A stretch of DNA of 64,000 nt from Streptomyces sp. NRRL S-350 (GTDB lineage: Bacteria; Actinomycetota; Actinomycetes; Streptomycetales; Streptomycetaceae). Positions 7,486 through 16,166 of this stretch are shown one piece after another. Positions within the stretch are counted from its first letter, which is position 1; every line of letters begins with the position of its first letter. The notes under the pieces were generated by a model. It was not told the DNA's origin, searched no databases, and was given only the letters and a program-made list of their open reading frames with translations. The stretch spans positions 1 through 64,000 of the forward strand of contig NZ_JOHO01000032.1 in the NCBI RefSeq assembly GCF_000719705.1, read 5' to 3'. Position numbers and translations under genes: made by a program.

Positions 7486-7962
7486 ATGGAACCCCGCCTG
7501 AACTTCTTCGCCAGCCCGGTCATGGGCAAGGTCTTCAAGCACGTCGTCGCCGCGAGCCAGGCCATCGCGCCGTCGATCCTGCCGTACGCCACCCAGGAGC
7601 TGGTGCGGCTGCGGGCCAGCCAGATCAACGGCTGCGGCGCCTGCGTCGACATGCACGTCAAGGAGGCCGTGCACGCCGGGGAGGACCCGGTGCGCCTCGC
7701 CCTGGTCGCGGCCTGGCGTGAGGCGACGGTGTTCACCGACGCCGAGCGGGCCGCCCTGGAGCTGGCGGAGGAGGGCACCCGGCTCGCGGACGCGGCGGGC
7801 GGGGTGAGCGACGAGGTGTGGGAGAACGCCGCGAAGCACTACGACGAGGAGCAGCTCGCCGCCCTGGTGTGCTTGATCGCGCTCATCAACGCCTTCAACC
7901 GCGCCAATGTGATGACCCGTCAGCCCGCCGGCGGCTACGAGGTCGGCCGTCACCACCTCTGA
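7486..7962 (+). CDS. Carboxymuconolactone decarboxylase family (AhpD-like) protein, ECF41 partner
   Basis: 158 residues from ATG with GAGGAG 7 bases upstream. The AhpD-like core is LRASQINGCGACVDMHVKEAV: a CxxC pair (Cys-Gly-Ala-Cys, residues about 45-48) with a histidine three residues on, the redox/proton-relay motif of the AhpD/CMD fold. The second half, TDAERAALELAEEGTRLADAAGGVSDEVW and ALVCLIALINAFNRANV, is the helical remainder of the domain. Members act as thiol-dependent peroxidase partners or decarboxylases; in ECF41 loci the substrate is usually unknown but the link to oxidative or electrophile stress is plausible. Divergent from sigJ and probably controlled by it. Confidence 0.9.
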   Translation: MEPRLNFFASPVMGKVFKHVVAASQAIAPSILPYATQELVRLRASQINGCGACVDMHVKEAVHAGEDPVRLALVAAWREATVFTDAERAALELAEEGTRLADAAGGVSDEVWENAAKHYDEEQLAALVCLIALINAFNRANVMTRQPAGGYEVGRHHL

Positions 7963-7969
7963 CCGCCGG

Positions 7970-8013
7970 CCGAACGCGCCGGCCGCCGCCTGCCCGGCGG
8001 CCGGCGCGTTCGG
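7970..8013 (+). terminator. Strong terminator hairpin after the decarboxylase gene
   Basis: A perfect 19-bp stem, ccgaacgcgccggccgccg (7970-7988) with cggcggccggcgcgttcgg (7995-8013), with a six-base loop, starting 8 bases after the TGA. Confidence 0.88.
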
Positions 8014-8726
8014 GTGACGCGCGGCGGGAGCGGCGGGAGCGGCGGCGCGGTCCTGGCCGGCCGGCGCGCGGGTCGCCGGTGGCGGCGGCCGGGGCGGGTG
8101 TGCGCTCCGCCGTTCGGGCGGCCGCCGTGCAGGTGCAGCCGGGGGCGGGCGCAGCGCGGCGGGCGGCGTGCGGGTCCGGCCCGTGCGCCCCGTGTCGGCC
8201 AGGGATGGTCCCGTTTCGGCCGGGGCGCCCGCCCGCGGCCCGGTCAGGCCCCGGCCGCGGGCCCGGTGCCACGGCCCGCTCGCAGGAAGTGCCCCCGGTG
8301 AGGGGGTGTGGGAGTGTTCGACGCGACCGTGCGGACGGCGTGAACGGCGCGACCGGCGTGAACGGTGGACCGGGACGACGATCCGGCCGGTACGTGCCGG
8401 GCCGGTGGCCGCCCTCGCCTTGCCGGTAGCGTGCGGGCTCGACGGGGTTCGTCACCCGCCCCCGCCCGGTGGCCGCCCCGGTGGGCGGCGATTACCCTTC
8501 ACCAGCCGAAACGATCGAAAACTACCGAAATGGCATTCGATATATCCCCTTATCGGGCCTGTTCGGCACAGATCATGAGAATTTCCTTTGACCGCACCTT
8601 CGCTGCATCCAGCGGACTCCCAGCAGAGTCATGGTGAGTGGGCGCGTCCCCCCAGGTGACGCAGGAGTCACCCACCGTAACAGCACGTACGCGCCACAAA
8701 GCACATCGGAGCCGAGGAACCACCCC
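8014..8726. other. Long intergenic region before the peptide synthetase
   Basis: About 700 bases without a supportable gene. The first 450 are very G+C-rich and hold a 10-bp inverted repeat (8231-8240/8253-8262). The stretch 8500-8600 is unusually A+T-rich (gatatatccccttatc), which marks the likely promoter of the synthetase. The inverted repeat ggtgac-gcagga-gtcacc lies at 8655-8672, 55 bases before the ATG. The leader is therefore long and probably regulated. Confidence 0.55.
8655..8672. promoter_or_regulatory. Operator-like inverted repeat upstream of the synthetase
   Basis: ggtgac (8655-8660), gcagga, gtcacc (8667-8672) is a perfect 6+6 inverted repeat in the synthetase leader. Its core gtgacgcagg recurs at 12767-12776, overlapping the end of the same gene. 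Confidence 0.45.
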
Positions 8727-11700
8727 ATGGACGCACGCCACGACACGGCCGGCCCGGGCACGCTGCACCGCCCCCACCCGGGCCCCGCAGCCGGCTGGCC
8801 GACGGCCCGGGCCGCCCATCCCCGCAGCCTGCTCGACGTCATCGCCGCCACCGCCGACGCCCACCCCGAGGCGCCCGCGCTCGACACCGGCGACACCGTC
8901 CTCGGCTACCGCGCGCTGCTGCACGAGGTCGACGTCCTGGCCGGGCAGCTCGCCGGCCACGGCATCGGCCGCGGCGACCGGGTCGGCGTACGCGTCCCCT
9001 CCGGCACCGCCGACCTCTACATCGCCGTCCTCGCCGTGCTGCGCTGCGGCGCCGCCTACGTGCCGGTCGACGCCGACGACCCGGACGAACGCGCCGAGAT
9101 GATCTGGCAGGACGCCGCCGTCTGCGCCGTCATCGGCGCCGAACGCCGCCTCCACGCCGGGCCCGGCGCCCAGCCCGGCGGCCGCCCGGCCTGGCCCGCC
9201 CCGGCGGACGACGCCTGGATCATCTTCACCTCCGGCACCACCGGCCGCCCCAAGGGCGTGGCCGTCACCCACCGCGCCGCGGCCGCCTTCGTCGACGCCG
9301 AGGCCCGCCTGTTCCTCCGGCACCACCCCCTCGGCCCCGGCGACCGCGTCCTGGCCGGCCTGTCCGTGGCCTTCGACGCCTCCTGCGAGGAGATGTGGCT
9401 GGCCTGGCGCCACGGCGCCTGCCTGGTCCCGGCCCCCCGCTCCCTGGTCAAGGCCGGCACCGACCTCGGCCCCTGGCTCGTCGCCCGCCGCATCACCGCC
9501 GTCTCCACCGTGCCCACCCTGCTCGCCCTGTGGCCGCAGGAATGCCTGGACGGCGTGCGCCTGATCATCGTCGGCGGCGAGGCCTGCCCCGCCGAACTCG
9601 TCGACCGCCTGGCCGTCGAGGGCCGCGAGTTCTGGAACACCTACGGCCCCACCGAGACCACCGTCGTCGCCACCGCCGCCCGCCTGCTGCCCGGCGAGCC
9701 CGTGCGCATCGGCGCCCCCCTGGACGGCTGGGAGATCGCCGTCGTCGACGCCGCCGGCCACCCCGTGCCCTGGTACGGGACCGGCGAACTGCTCATCACC
9801 GGCGTCGGCACCGCCCGCTACCTCGACCCCGCCAAGGACGCCGAGAAGTTCGGCGCCCACCCCGCCCTCGCCTCCCCCCGCGTCTACCGCAGCGGCGACC
9901 TGGTGCGCAACGACCCCGAGGGCCTGGTCTTCGTCGGCCGCGCCGACGACCAGGTCAAACTCGGCGGCCGCCGCATCGAACTCGGCGAGATCGACGCCGC
10001 CCTGCAGGCCCTGCCGGGCATCCGCGCCGCGGCCGCCGCCGTCCGCAAGACCCCCGCCGGCGCCGACCTGCTCGTCGGCTACCTCGTCGCCGGGCCCGGC
10101 ACCACCTGCGACCTCGCCGCCGCCCGCCGGCAGCTCCTGGAACACCTGCCCGCCCCCCTCGTGCCGGTCCTCGCCCTCGTCGACTCCCTGCCCACCCGCA
10201 TCTCCGGCAAGGTCGACCGCGCCGCCCTGCCCTGGCCGCTCGCCACCACCACCGCCACCACCGCCGCCGCCCCCGGCGCCCCGGCCCTGGACGGCACCGC
10301 CGGCCGGCTCGCCGCGCACTGGGAACGCCTGCTCGGCACCGCCCCCGGCGCCCACGACGACTTCTTCGCCCTCGGCGGCTCCAGCCTCACCGCCGCCCGC
10401 CTCGTCTCCGACCTGCGCACCCGCCACAGCGGCGTCTCCGTCGCCGACCTGTACGCCCACCCCGTCCTCGCCGACCTCGCCGCCTACCTCGACGGCCTCG
10501 CCCCGGCCGACCAGCCCGACACCGCCACCCCCGCGACCCCCCACCCCGGCACCGGGACCGGGAGCGCGACCGCCGGGACCGCCACGGCCGCGACCCGCGC
10601 CCCCGCACCCCCGCGCACCGTCCGCCGCACCCCGCGCAGCGCCGGCCTGTGGCAGACCCTCCTGCTCCTCGCCATGTTCACCCTCGCCGGACTGCGCTGG
10701 ATCCTCGTCCTGATCGCCCTCGACAACCTCACCGGCAACCACCTCTCCTGGGCCCCGCACAGCTCCTGGTGGCCCGTCGCCGCCGGCCTCGCCCTCCTCT
10801 ACAGCGCCCCCGGCCGCACCCTGCTCGCCGCCACCGGCGCCCGCGCCCTCACCGCCGGCATCCGCCCCGGCAGCCACCCCCGCGGCGGCCACGTCCACCT
10901 GCGGCTGTGGGCCGCCGAACGCTACACCGCCATGTTCGGCACCGCCGCCCTCGCCGGCACCCCCTGGGCCGTGCGCTACGCCCGCGCCCTGGGCTGCCGC
11001 GTCGGCCCCGGCGTCCACCTGCACACCCTGCCCCCCGTCACCGGCCTCGCCCGCCTCGGCCCGCACAGCTCCGTCGAACCCGAAGCCGACCTCGCCGGCT
11101 GGTGGCTCGACGGCGACACCCTCCACCTCGGCCACCTCGACATCGGCGAAGGCGCCCGCATCGGCCACCGCGCCACCCTCATGCCCGGCGCCCGCATCGG
11201 CGCCCGCGCCGAGATCGCCCCCGGCTCCTGCGTCACCGGCACCGTCCCGGCCGGCGAACACTGGCACGGCTCCCCGGCCCGCCCCAGCACCGAACCCCCC
11301 GCCGACTGGCCCACCGCCACCGCCCCCGCCTCCCGCGCCTGGAACCTCGCCTACGGCATCGGCTTCGCCGTCCTCGGCCTCGTCCCGGTCATCTCCGCGC
11401 TGCCCGCCCTGCTCATCGTCTACCCGATGATCGACACCGACCGCACCCTCACCGACGCCCTCCTCCAACTCCTGCCCGCCACCGTCCCCCTGGCCGCCCT
11501 CACCCTGCTCTGCCACGCCACCCTCATAGTGCTGCTCGTGCGGCTGCTGTCCCGGCCGCTGCGCCCCGGCTTCCACCCCGCCGACGGCCGCGTCGCGTTC
11601 TGCGCCTGGGCCGTCAGCCGCCTCAGCGACACCGCCCGGCGCACCCTGTTCCCCTTCTACGCCAGCCTCTTCACCCCCGTGTGGCTGCGCCTGCTCGGTG

Positions 11701-12770
11701 CCCGCGTCGGCCGGCGCGTCGAAGCCTCCACCGTGCTCGCCCTGCCCGGCCTGATGCGCGTGGACGACGGCGCCTTCCTCGCCGACGACACCCTCATCGC
11801 CCCCTACGAACTGCGCGGCGGCTGGCTCCACCTCGGCCCCGCCCGCATCGGCCGCCGCTCCTTCGTCGGCAACTCCGGCATCGTCGGCCCCGACCGCCAC
11901 CTGCCCGCGGGCTCCCTCGTCGGCGTCCTGTCCGACGCCCCCGCCCACGCCCCCGAAGGCTCCTCCTGGCTGGGCCGCCCCGCCTTCGCCCTGCCCCGCA
12001 TCGCCGACACCGGCACCGAAGGGCGCACCTACGACCCGCCCCGGCGCCTCATGTGGGCCCGCGCCGGCGTCGAACTCTGCCGCCTGCTGCCCGTCGTCCT
12101 GGCCGCCGTCCTCGGCGACCTCGTCCTCGCCGTCCTGCAGGAACTGCGCGACGCCTACGGGCTGGGCACCGCCCTCGCGGGCGCCGGACTCGTCCTCATC
12201 GGCGCCGCCGTCGTCGCCTGCGCCGTCACCACCGCCGCCAAGTGGCTCCTCGTCGGGCGCTTCCGGACCGCCGAACACCCCCTGTGGTCCACCTTCGTGT
12301 GGCGCAACGAGCTCTACGACACCTTCGTCGAGGAACTCGCCATGCCCTTCGGCGGCTCCGCCCTCACCGGAACGCCCTTCCTGAACCTGTGGCTGCGCAG
12401 CCTCGGCGCCCGCATCGGGCGCGGCGTGTGGTGCGAGACCCACTGGCTGCCCGAGAGCGACCTGGTCACCGTCGAGGCCGGCGCCAGCGTCAACCGCGGC
12501 ACCGTCCTGCAGACCCACCTGTTCCACGACCGCGTCATGCGCCTGGGCCCCGTCCACCTCGGCGCCGGCTCCACCACCGGGCCGCACTCCATCGTCCTGC
12601 TCAACGCCACCCTGGGCGCCGGCACCACCGTCGGCCCCGCCTCCCTCGTCATGCGCGGCGAGAACGTCCCCGGCGCCACCCGCTGGCTCGGCAACCCCGT
12701 CGCCGCGTGGAACGCCGACCCCACCCCGCCCGCCGGGCGCAGGCGGCGCCGGGCCGCGGCGGCGGCGTGA
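8727..12770 (+). CDS. Pls/PosA-family non-ribosomal peptide synthetase (poly-amino-acid synthetase architecture)
   Basis: 1347 residues from the ATG at 8727 (GAGG upstream; the frame is open further 5'). Adenylation domain about 30-510: IIFTSGTTGRPKG (165-177), FDASCEEMW (216-224), NTYGPTE (304-310), YRSGDLVR (387-394), KLGGRRIELGE (411-421), LPTRISGKVDRAAL. Asp217 holds the position that contacts the alpha-amino group, and the 239-equivalent of the specificity pocket (GrsA numbering) is Glu, compatible with a basic amino acid. Carrier domain 525-590 with LGGSS, pantetheine site Ser553. Then come about six membrane helices separating three repeated domains with left-handed beta-helix hexapeptides. 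No condensation or thioesterase domain. This is the layout of epsilon-poly-lysine synthetase, where the membrane-bound C-terminal domains iterate isopeptide bonds. Product identity is inferred only. Confidence 0.9.
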   Translation: MDARHDTAGPGTLHRPHPGPAAGWPTARAAHPRSLLDVIAATADAHPEAPALDTGDTVLGYRALLHEVDVLAGQLAGHGIGRGDRVGVRVPSGTADLYIAVLAVLRCGAAYVPVDADDPDERAEMIWQDAAVCAVIGAERRLHAGPGAQPGGRPAWPAPADDAWIIFTSGTTGRPKGVAVTHRAAAAFVDAEARLFLRHHPLGPGDRVLAGLSVAFDASCEEMWLAWRHGACLVPAPRSLVKAGTDLGPWLVARRITAVSTVPTLLALWPQECLDGVRLIIVGGEACPAELVDRLAVEGREFWNTYGPTETTVVATAARLLPGEPVRIGAPLDGWEIAVVDAAGHPVPWYGTGELLITGVGTARYLDPAKDAEKFGAHPALASPRVYRSGDLVRNDPEGLVFVGRADDQVKLGGRRIELGEIDAALQALPGIRAAAAAVRKTPAGADLLVGYLVAGPGTTCDLAAARRQLLEHLPAPLVPVLALVDSLPTRISGKVDRAALPWPLATTTATTAAAPGAPALDGTAGRLAAHWERLLGTAPGAHDDFFALGGSSLTAARLVSDLRTRHSGVSVADLYAHPVLADLAAYLDGLAPADQPDTATPATPHPGTGTGSATAGTATAATRAPAPPRTVRRTPRSAGLWQTLLLLAMFTLAGLRWILVLIALDNLTGNHLSWAPHSSWWPVAAGLALLYSAPGRTLLAATGARALTAGIRPGSHPRGGHVHLRLWAAERYTAMFGTAALAGTPWAVRYARALGCRVGPGVHLHTLPPVTGLARLGPHSSVEPEADLAGWWLDGDTLHLGHLDIGEGARIGHRATLMPGARIGARAEIAPGSCVTGTVPAGEHWHGSPARPSTEPPADWPTATAPASRAWNLAYGIGFAVLGLVPVISALPALLIVYPMIDTDRTLTDALLQLLPATVPLAALTLLCHATLIVLLVRLLSRPLRPGFHPADGRVAFCAWAVSRLSDTARRTLFPFYASLFTPVWLRLLGARVGRRVEASTVLALPGLMRVDDGAFLADDTLIAPYELRGGWLHLGPARIGRRSFVGNSGIVGPDRHLPAGSLVGVLSDAPAHAPEGSSWLGRPAFALPRIADTGTEGRTYDPPRRLMWARAGVELCRLLPVVLAAVLGDLVLAVLQELRDAYGLGTALAGAGLVLIGAAVVACAVTTAAKWLLVGRFRTAEHPLWSTFVWRNELYDTFVEELAMPFGGSALTGTPFLNLWLRSLGARIGRGVWCETHWLPESDLVTVEAGASVNRGTVLQTHLFHDRVMRLGPVHLGAGSTTGPHSIVLLNATLGAGTTVGPASLVMRGENVPGATRWLGNPVAAWNADPTPPAGRRRRRAAAAA

Positions 12771-12780
12771 CGCAGGTCAC
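12767..12780. promoter_or_regulatory. CRP-like site gtgacgcaggtcac
   Basis: This 14-base inverted repeat fits GTG-N6-GNCAC, the motif reported for Streptomyces Crp. It overlaps the synthetase stop codon and lies about 90 bases before the DUF4287 gene. A similar but wider-spaced repeat is at 8655-8672. Functional assignment is inference. Confidence 0.4.
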
Positions 12781-12800
12781 GTCCGCGCGGCGATGAGTCG

Positions 12801-12837
12801 GCGGTGCGGCCACGGTCCTACCCCGTGACCGCACCGC
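12801..12837 (+). terminator. Hairpin between the synthetase and the DUF4287 gene
   Basis: gcggtgcggccacgg (12801-12815) pairs with ccgtgaccgcaccgc (12823-12837) with one mismatch and a seven-base loop. It starts 31 bases after the synthetase stop, so it is either its terminator or an attenuator ahead of the next gene. Confidence 0.65.
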
Positions 12838-12868
12838 TCCTTGCGCCGCACCGAGAGGAACCCCGCTC

Positions 12869-13105
12869 ATGACCGCCACCCCCGCCAAGGGCCCCGCCTC
12901 CTACTTCCCCGCCATCGAGAAGAAGTACGGCCGCCCGGTCCGGGACTGGGAGGACCTCATCCGCGCCTCGCCCCTCACCCGGCACATGGAACTCGTCACC
13001 TGGCTCAAGACCGAACACGGCCTCGGCCACGGCCACGCCAACGCCCTCGTCGCCCACACCGCGAAGCAGGGCCCCGCCCCCCGGCCCAAGATCACCGGGC
13101 AGTAG
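12869..13105 (+). CDS. DUF4287 domain protein
   Basis: 78 residues from ATG with a GAGAGGAA ribosome site. The sequence PASYFPAIEKKYGRPVRDWEDL, then SPLTRHMELVTWLKTEHGLGHGHANALVAH, matches DUF4287 from end to end, including the invariant-looking HME, WLK and GHGHANALV elements. These small alpha-helical proteins occur alone or fused to DUF5655 in actinobacteria and are of unknown function. It lies 98 bases after the synthetase with a hairpin between, and 34 bases before the FAD enzyme. Confidence 0.88.
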   Translation: MTATPAKGPASYFPAIEKKYGRPVRDWEDLIRASPLTRHMELVTWLKTEHGLGHGHANALVAHTAKQGPAPRPKITGQ

Positions 13106-13139
13106 GCTCACCCCGCAACACGACGCGAAGGGGAGCGCG

Positions 13140-14513
13140 ATGGCGCGGGTTGCAGTGATCGGCGGAGGAATCAGCGGCCTGGCGACGGCCCTCATGCTCG
13201 GCCGGCGGGGCCACCCGGTCACGCTGTTCGAACAGGAGGCCAGGGAAGCCGGAACGGACCCGGACCGGGACTTCCACCACTGGAACCGGCCCCGCGTGCC
13301 CCAGGCCGTCCAACCCCACTCCTTCCTCGCCCCCGTACGCACCGTCCTGCGCGCCGAGGCCCCCGACGTCCACGCCGACCTGCTGGCCCGCGGAGCCCGC
13401 GAGTACCACGACTTCGACTGGTTCGGCGAACACCCGCCGCACCGGCCCGGCGACGAGGAACTCGTGACCCTGCGCACCCGCCGCATCGTGCTCGAAGCCG
13501 CCCTGGGCGCGGCCGTGCGGCGGGAACCGACCGTCGAGGTACGCCGGGGCGACCGGGTCCGCGCCCTCCTCCTCGAAGCGGGCCGCCCCGCCCGCGCCAC
13601 CGGCGTACGGACCGACACCGCGACCCACCCCGCGGACCTCGTCGTCGACGCCTGCGGCCGCCGCTCACCCGTACCCGCCTGGCTGACCGCAGCCGGCTAC
13701 CGCCCGCCCGTCGTCGACAGCCACCGCACCGGGATCGCCTACCTGTGCCGCTGGTACCGGCTGCGCCCCGACGGCCCGCGCGACCCCGGACGGGTCAAGC
13801 CCGGCTCCGCCGCGCCCTTCGCCCTCGCCGGCGTCTTCCCCTCCGACAACGACACCTTCGCCGTCAACCTGATCCTGTCCACCGGCGACCCGACCCGCGG
13901 CGCCCTCACCGACCCCGCCGTGTTCGAGGCCGCCGCCCGCCGCTTCCCCGCCACCGCCGCCTGGCTGGACCTGGCCCCCGAACCGCGATCGGCCGTCCTG
14001 GCGATGGCCGGCCTCGACAACCGCTGGACCTCCCTCGCCGACGACGACGGACCCGTCGTCACCGGCCTGGTCAACCTCGGCGACAGCCTCCTGCACACCA
14101 ACCCCACCCTCGGCCACGGCGTGGCCCTCGGCCTGCGCACGGCCCAGCACCTCGCCACCCACGCCGACCGGACGGCCGCCGACCCCGCCGACTACCACGC
14201 CTGGACGGCCCAGGAGCTCCGCCCGTGGTTCGACGCCCAGGTGGCGGCCGACCGCGGCAACGAGCAACGCCTCGCCGAAGGCTCGCCCCTGACCGACCGG
14301 CGCGCCGCCGCGCTGGCCTCCTGCGCCTTCGAGGACCCCGTCGTCATGCGGGCCCGGGCCCGGGTGCGCCACCTCGTGCAGCCGCCCGCCGAGGCCTACG
14401 GCACCGAGGAAGTCGACCGCCACCTCACCGCCTGGCTCGCCGCCCGCCCCGACTTCTCCCCCCGGCACGACGGCCCCACCCGCGACCAGTGGGAAGCCCT
14501 CGTCCCGGCCTGA
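13140..14513 (+). CDS. FAD-dependent oxidoreductase (PHBH/geranylgeranyl-reductase-like fold)
   Basis: 457 residues from ATG with AGGGGAG upstream. The N-terminal Rossmann fingerprint VAVIGGGISGLATALMLGRRG with Glu31 (TLFEQEA) is the FAD ADP-binding site. RTRRIVLE and VVDACGRRS follow, the latter the strand contacting FAD. GLVNLGDSLLHTNPTLGHGVALGLRTA is the GD motif and second FAD-binding segment of the flavoprotein monooxygenase superfamily. The middle (about 170-290) would be the substrate domain. The family covers aromatic hydroxylases, halogenases and prenyl reductases; the tryptophan-halogenase WxWxIP motif is absent. Substrate unknown. It follows DUF4287 closely and may be cotranscribed with it. 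Confidence 0.82.
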   Translation: MARVAVIGGGISGLATALMLGRRGHPVTLFEQEAREAGTDPDRDFHHWNRPRVPQAVQPHSFLAPVRTVLRAEAPDVHADLLARGAREYHDFDWFGEHPPHRPGDEELVTLRTRRIVLEAALGAAVRREPTVEVRRGDRVRALLLEAGRPARATGVRTDTATHPADLVVDACGRRSPVPAWLTAAGYRPPVVDSHRTGIAYLCRWYRLRPDGPRDPGRVKPGSAAPFALAGVFPSDNDTFAVNLILSTGDPTRGALTDPAVFEAAARRFPATAAWLDLAPEPRSAVLAMAGLDNRWTSLADDDGPVVTGLVNLGDSLLHTNPTLGHGVALGLRTAQHLATHADRTAADPADYHAWTAQELRPWFDAQVAADRGNEQRLAEGSPLTDRRAAALASCAFEDPVVMRARARVRHLVQPPAEAYGTEEVDRHLTAWLAARPDFSPRHDGPTRDQWEALVPA

Positions 14514-14845
14514 GCCCGCGCCCGGGTGCCCGACGTGCGGGGCCCGGCACCGGGACGACCGGGGGCCGGGCCGCCGACGCCACGATCGGAGGACGACCGG
14601 GGGCCGGGCCGCCGACGCCACGATCGGAAGACGGCTGGCCCGGCCCCGGGTTCCGTACGGGCGGGGCATCGACCGCGGTGCCCGTACGACTGCGGTCGGA
14701 TCCCATTGGACAACCTCAACCGGACTCGAAGTCAAGCCCGGGCCCCCGCCCGGCCGCACCGCCCCGGCCCGGGGTAGCCTCGCTCACGGGGCGGGGCCTG
14801 CGGGACGGCACGGACGGCACGGACGAGGCGGACAGGGGCGGGCGG
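14514..14845. other. Intergenic region with a duplicated segment
   Basis: No gene is seen in these 332 bases. They contain the 38-bp duplication at 14553-14628 and an inverted repeat cgtacgggc (14654-14662)/gcccgtacg (14680-14688) with a 17-base loop that may terminate the upstream gene. Confidence 0.55.
14553..14628. repeat. Perfect 38-bp tandem duplication
   Basis: The segment starting ggacgaccgggggccggg and ending cacgatcgga occurs twice head to tail (14553-14590 and 14591-14628) with no mismatch. It lies in non-coding DNA. Confidence 0.92.
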
Positions 14846-15445
14846 ATGACGGAGCAGCAGCGCGGCTACTGGCGGGTGTCGGACGGTTCGGCGGTCAGCG
14901 CCACCCAGGCGCACATCGTGTGGACCAGAGCGGCCTACCCGGCCCTGGTGGAGGTGGCGCGCCGCTACCACGGGGTGATCACCTACGCGGACCTGGCCGA
15001 GGCGGTGCAGGAGGCCTCCGGGGTGCGCACCCGGGTGAACCAGCGGCACTGGATCGGCAAGGTGCTGTCCCTGGTGATCCTGGAGGCGCACCGGCGCGGG
15101 GACCCGCCGCTGACGGCGCTGGTGGTGCACGCGGCCGACGGCAAGGTCGGCGTCGGCTACCAGGAGGTGCTGGCGGTGGCCGGGCAGCCGCCGGTGGCGC
15201 AGGAGATGGACCGCGAGCAGCACGCCGCCGCCGCCCGCCTGGCCTGCTACCGCCACTTCGGCGCCGACGACCTGCCCGCCGACGGCGGCACGCCCGCCCT
15301 GGCCCCGCGCCTGCGGGCGTCGGTGGCGCGCAAGGCGGTCGTCACCGCGGCGCCGCCGCGCCCGCCGGCGATCTGTCCGACCTGCTTCCTGCAGCTGCCG
15401 GCGACGCGGGTGTGCGACTCCTGCGGGGCGACCATCGCGCCGTGA
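14846..15445 (+). CDS. Zinc-ribbon protein of unknown function
   Basis: 199 residues. The start is the ATG at 14846; the frame is open upstream but low-complexity. Residues about 24-115 form an alpha/beta region (YPALVEVARRYHGVITYADLAEAV, then RHWIGKVLSLVILEAHRRGDPPLTALVVHA) that reads like a small winged-helix or ligand-binding module seen in many actinobacterial hypothetical proteins. The C-terminus carries CPTCFLQLPATRVCDSCG, two CxxC knuckles that should bind one zinc, as in RNA-polymerase-like zinc ribbons. No signal peptide or membrane segment. A nucleic-acid-related role is a guess from the ribbon. It ends 73 bases before the convergent flavin reductase gene. Confidence 0.65.
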   Translation: MTEQQRGYWRVSDGSAVSATQAHIVWTRAAYPALVEVARRYHGVITYADLAEAVQEASGVRTRVNQRHWIGKVLSLVILEAHRRGDPPLTALVVHAADGKVGVGYQEVLAVAGQPPVAQEMDREQHAAAARLACYRHFGADDLPADGGTPALAPRLRASVARKAVVTAAPPRPPAICPTCFLQLPATRVCDSCGATIAP

Positions 15446-15518
15446 GCGCCCGGCCGGCCGGCCCGTGACCGGCCAGGCCCCCGTGCCCGGCCGGCCCCCC
15501 GGGCCGCCCGGGCCGCCG

Positions 15519-16166
15519 TCACACGGCGGCCGGGGCGGCGGCGGGCAGGCGCCCGGGCATCCGCCAGCCCTCGGCGAGACGGGAGGGGGACAGCCGCCGT
15601 CCCTCGCCGAAGAACTCGCAGAACTTCATGATCAGCGGATCCCAGCCGAGCGGGTCGACGTAGTGGTCGCTGCCGGGCACGATCAGGCTCTCCTCGACGT
15701 GCGCGCGCACCACCGTCACCTCGAAGGCGGTGCAGTGGTCGTTGCCCGCCAGCGGCGTCGCCGCCTCCAGGCGGCACTCCAGCTGCACCGGGCACTCGGC
15801 GGCGCGCGGCGCCCGCACCAGCTCGCCGGCCAGCTCCGTCATCCCGGCCGCCGCGAACTTGCGCCGCTCGTGCCGGTAGCCCTGCGCGCGCCGGTGGTCG
15901 GTGACGTGCGGGTTGGCGGTCAGCAGCGCGAGGGCGTCCACGGCGTCCACCTGCGCCGAGGACGGCAGGTTGAGCACGCACTCGCCCTCGCGCCGCAGGT
16001 TGGCGGCGGTCTGGGAGCTGTTGCCCAGGCCCAGCACGCAGGACTGCCCCAGCCACCACGCCGAGGACATCGGCGTGAGGTTGGCGCTGCCGTCCTCGTT
16101 GCGCGAGCCGATCAGCACCACCGGGGTGCCGAAGTACAGGACCTTGAGGTCGGTGACCTTGTGCAC
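15519..16166 (-). CDS. Flavin reductase-like (FMN-binding split-barrel) protein
   Basis: 215 residues. The GTG at 16166 is chosen because the conserved domain begins at once (VHKVTDLKVLYFGTPVVLIGS) and AAGGA lies 9 bases upstream. The open frame further upstream has no family similarity. NEDGSANLTPMSSAWWLG, CVLGLGNSSQTAANLRR and ECVLNLPS are the classic flavin-reductase/HpaC-like elements (FMN phosphate and isoalloxazine contacts). C-terminal half: DHCTAFEVTVVRAHVEESLI and DHYVDPLGWDPLIMKFCEFFGEG. Such proteins bind FMN and reduce it with NAD(P)H or act as small flavoenzymes. No adjacent monooxygenase partner is seen on this strand. Confidence 0.8.
   Translation of the reverse strand: MHKVTDLKVLYFGTPVVLIGSRNEDGSANLTPMSSAWWLGQSCVLGLGNSSQTAANLRREGECVLNLPSSAQVDAVDALALLTANPHVTDHRRAQGYRHERRKFAAAGMTELAGELVRAPRAAECPVQLECRLEAATPLAGNDHCTAFEVTVVRAHVEESLIVPGSDHYVDPLGWDPLIMKFCEFFGEGRRLSPSRLAEGWRMPGRLPAAAPAAV

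Noticed and set aside
8550..12587. A 1345-codon minus-strand open frame opposite the peptide synthetase
   Set aside because: Gly/Ala/Asp-rich repetitive translation with no domain, fully overlapped by well-conserved NRPS motifs on the plus strand.
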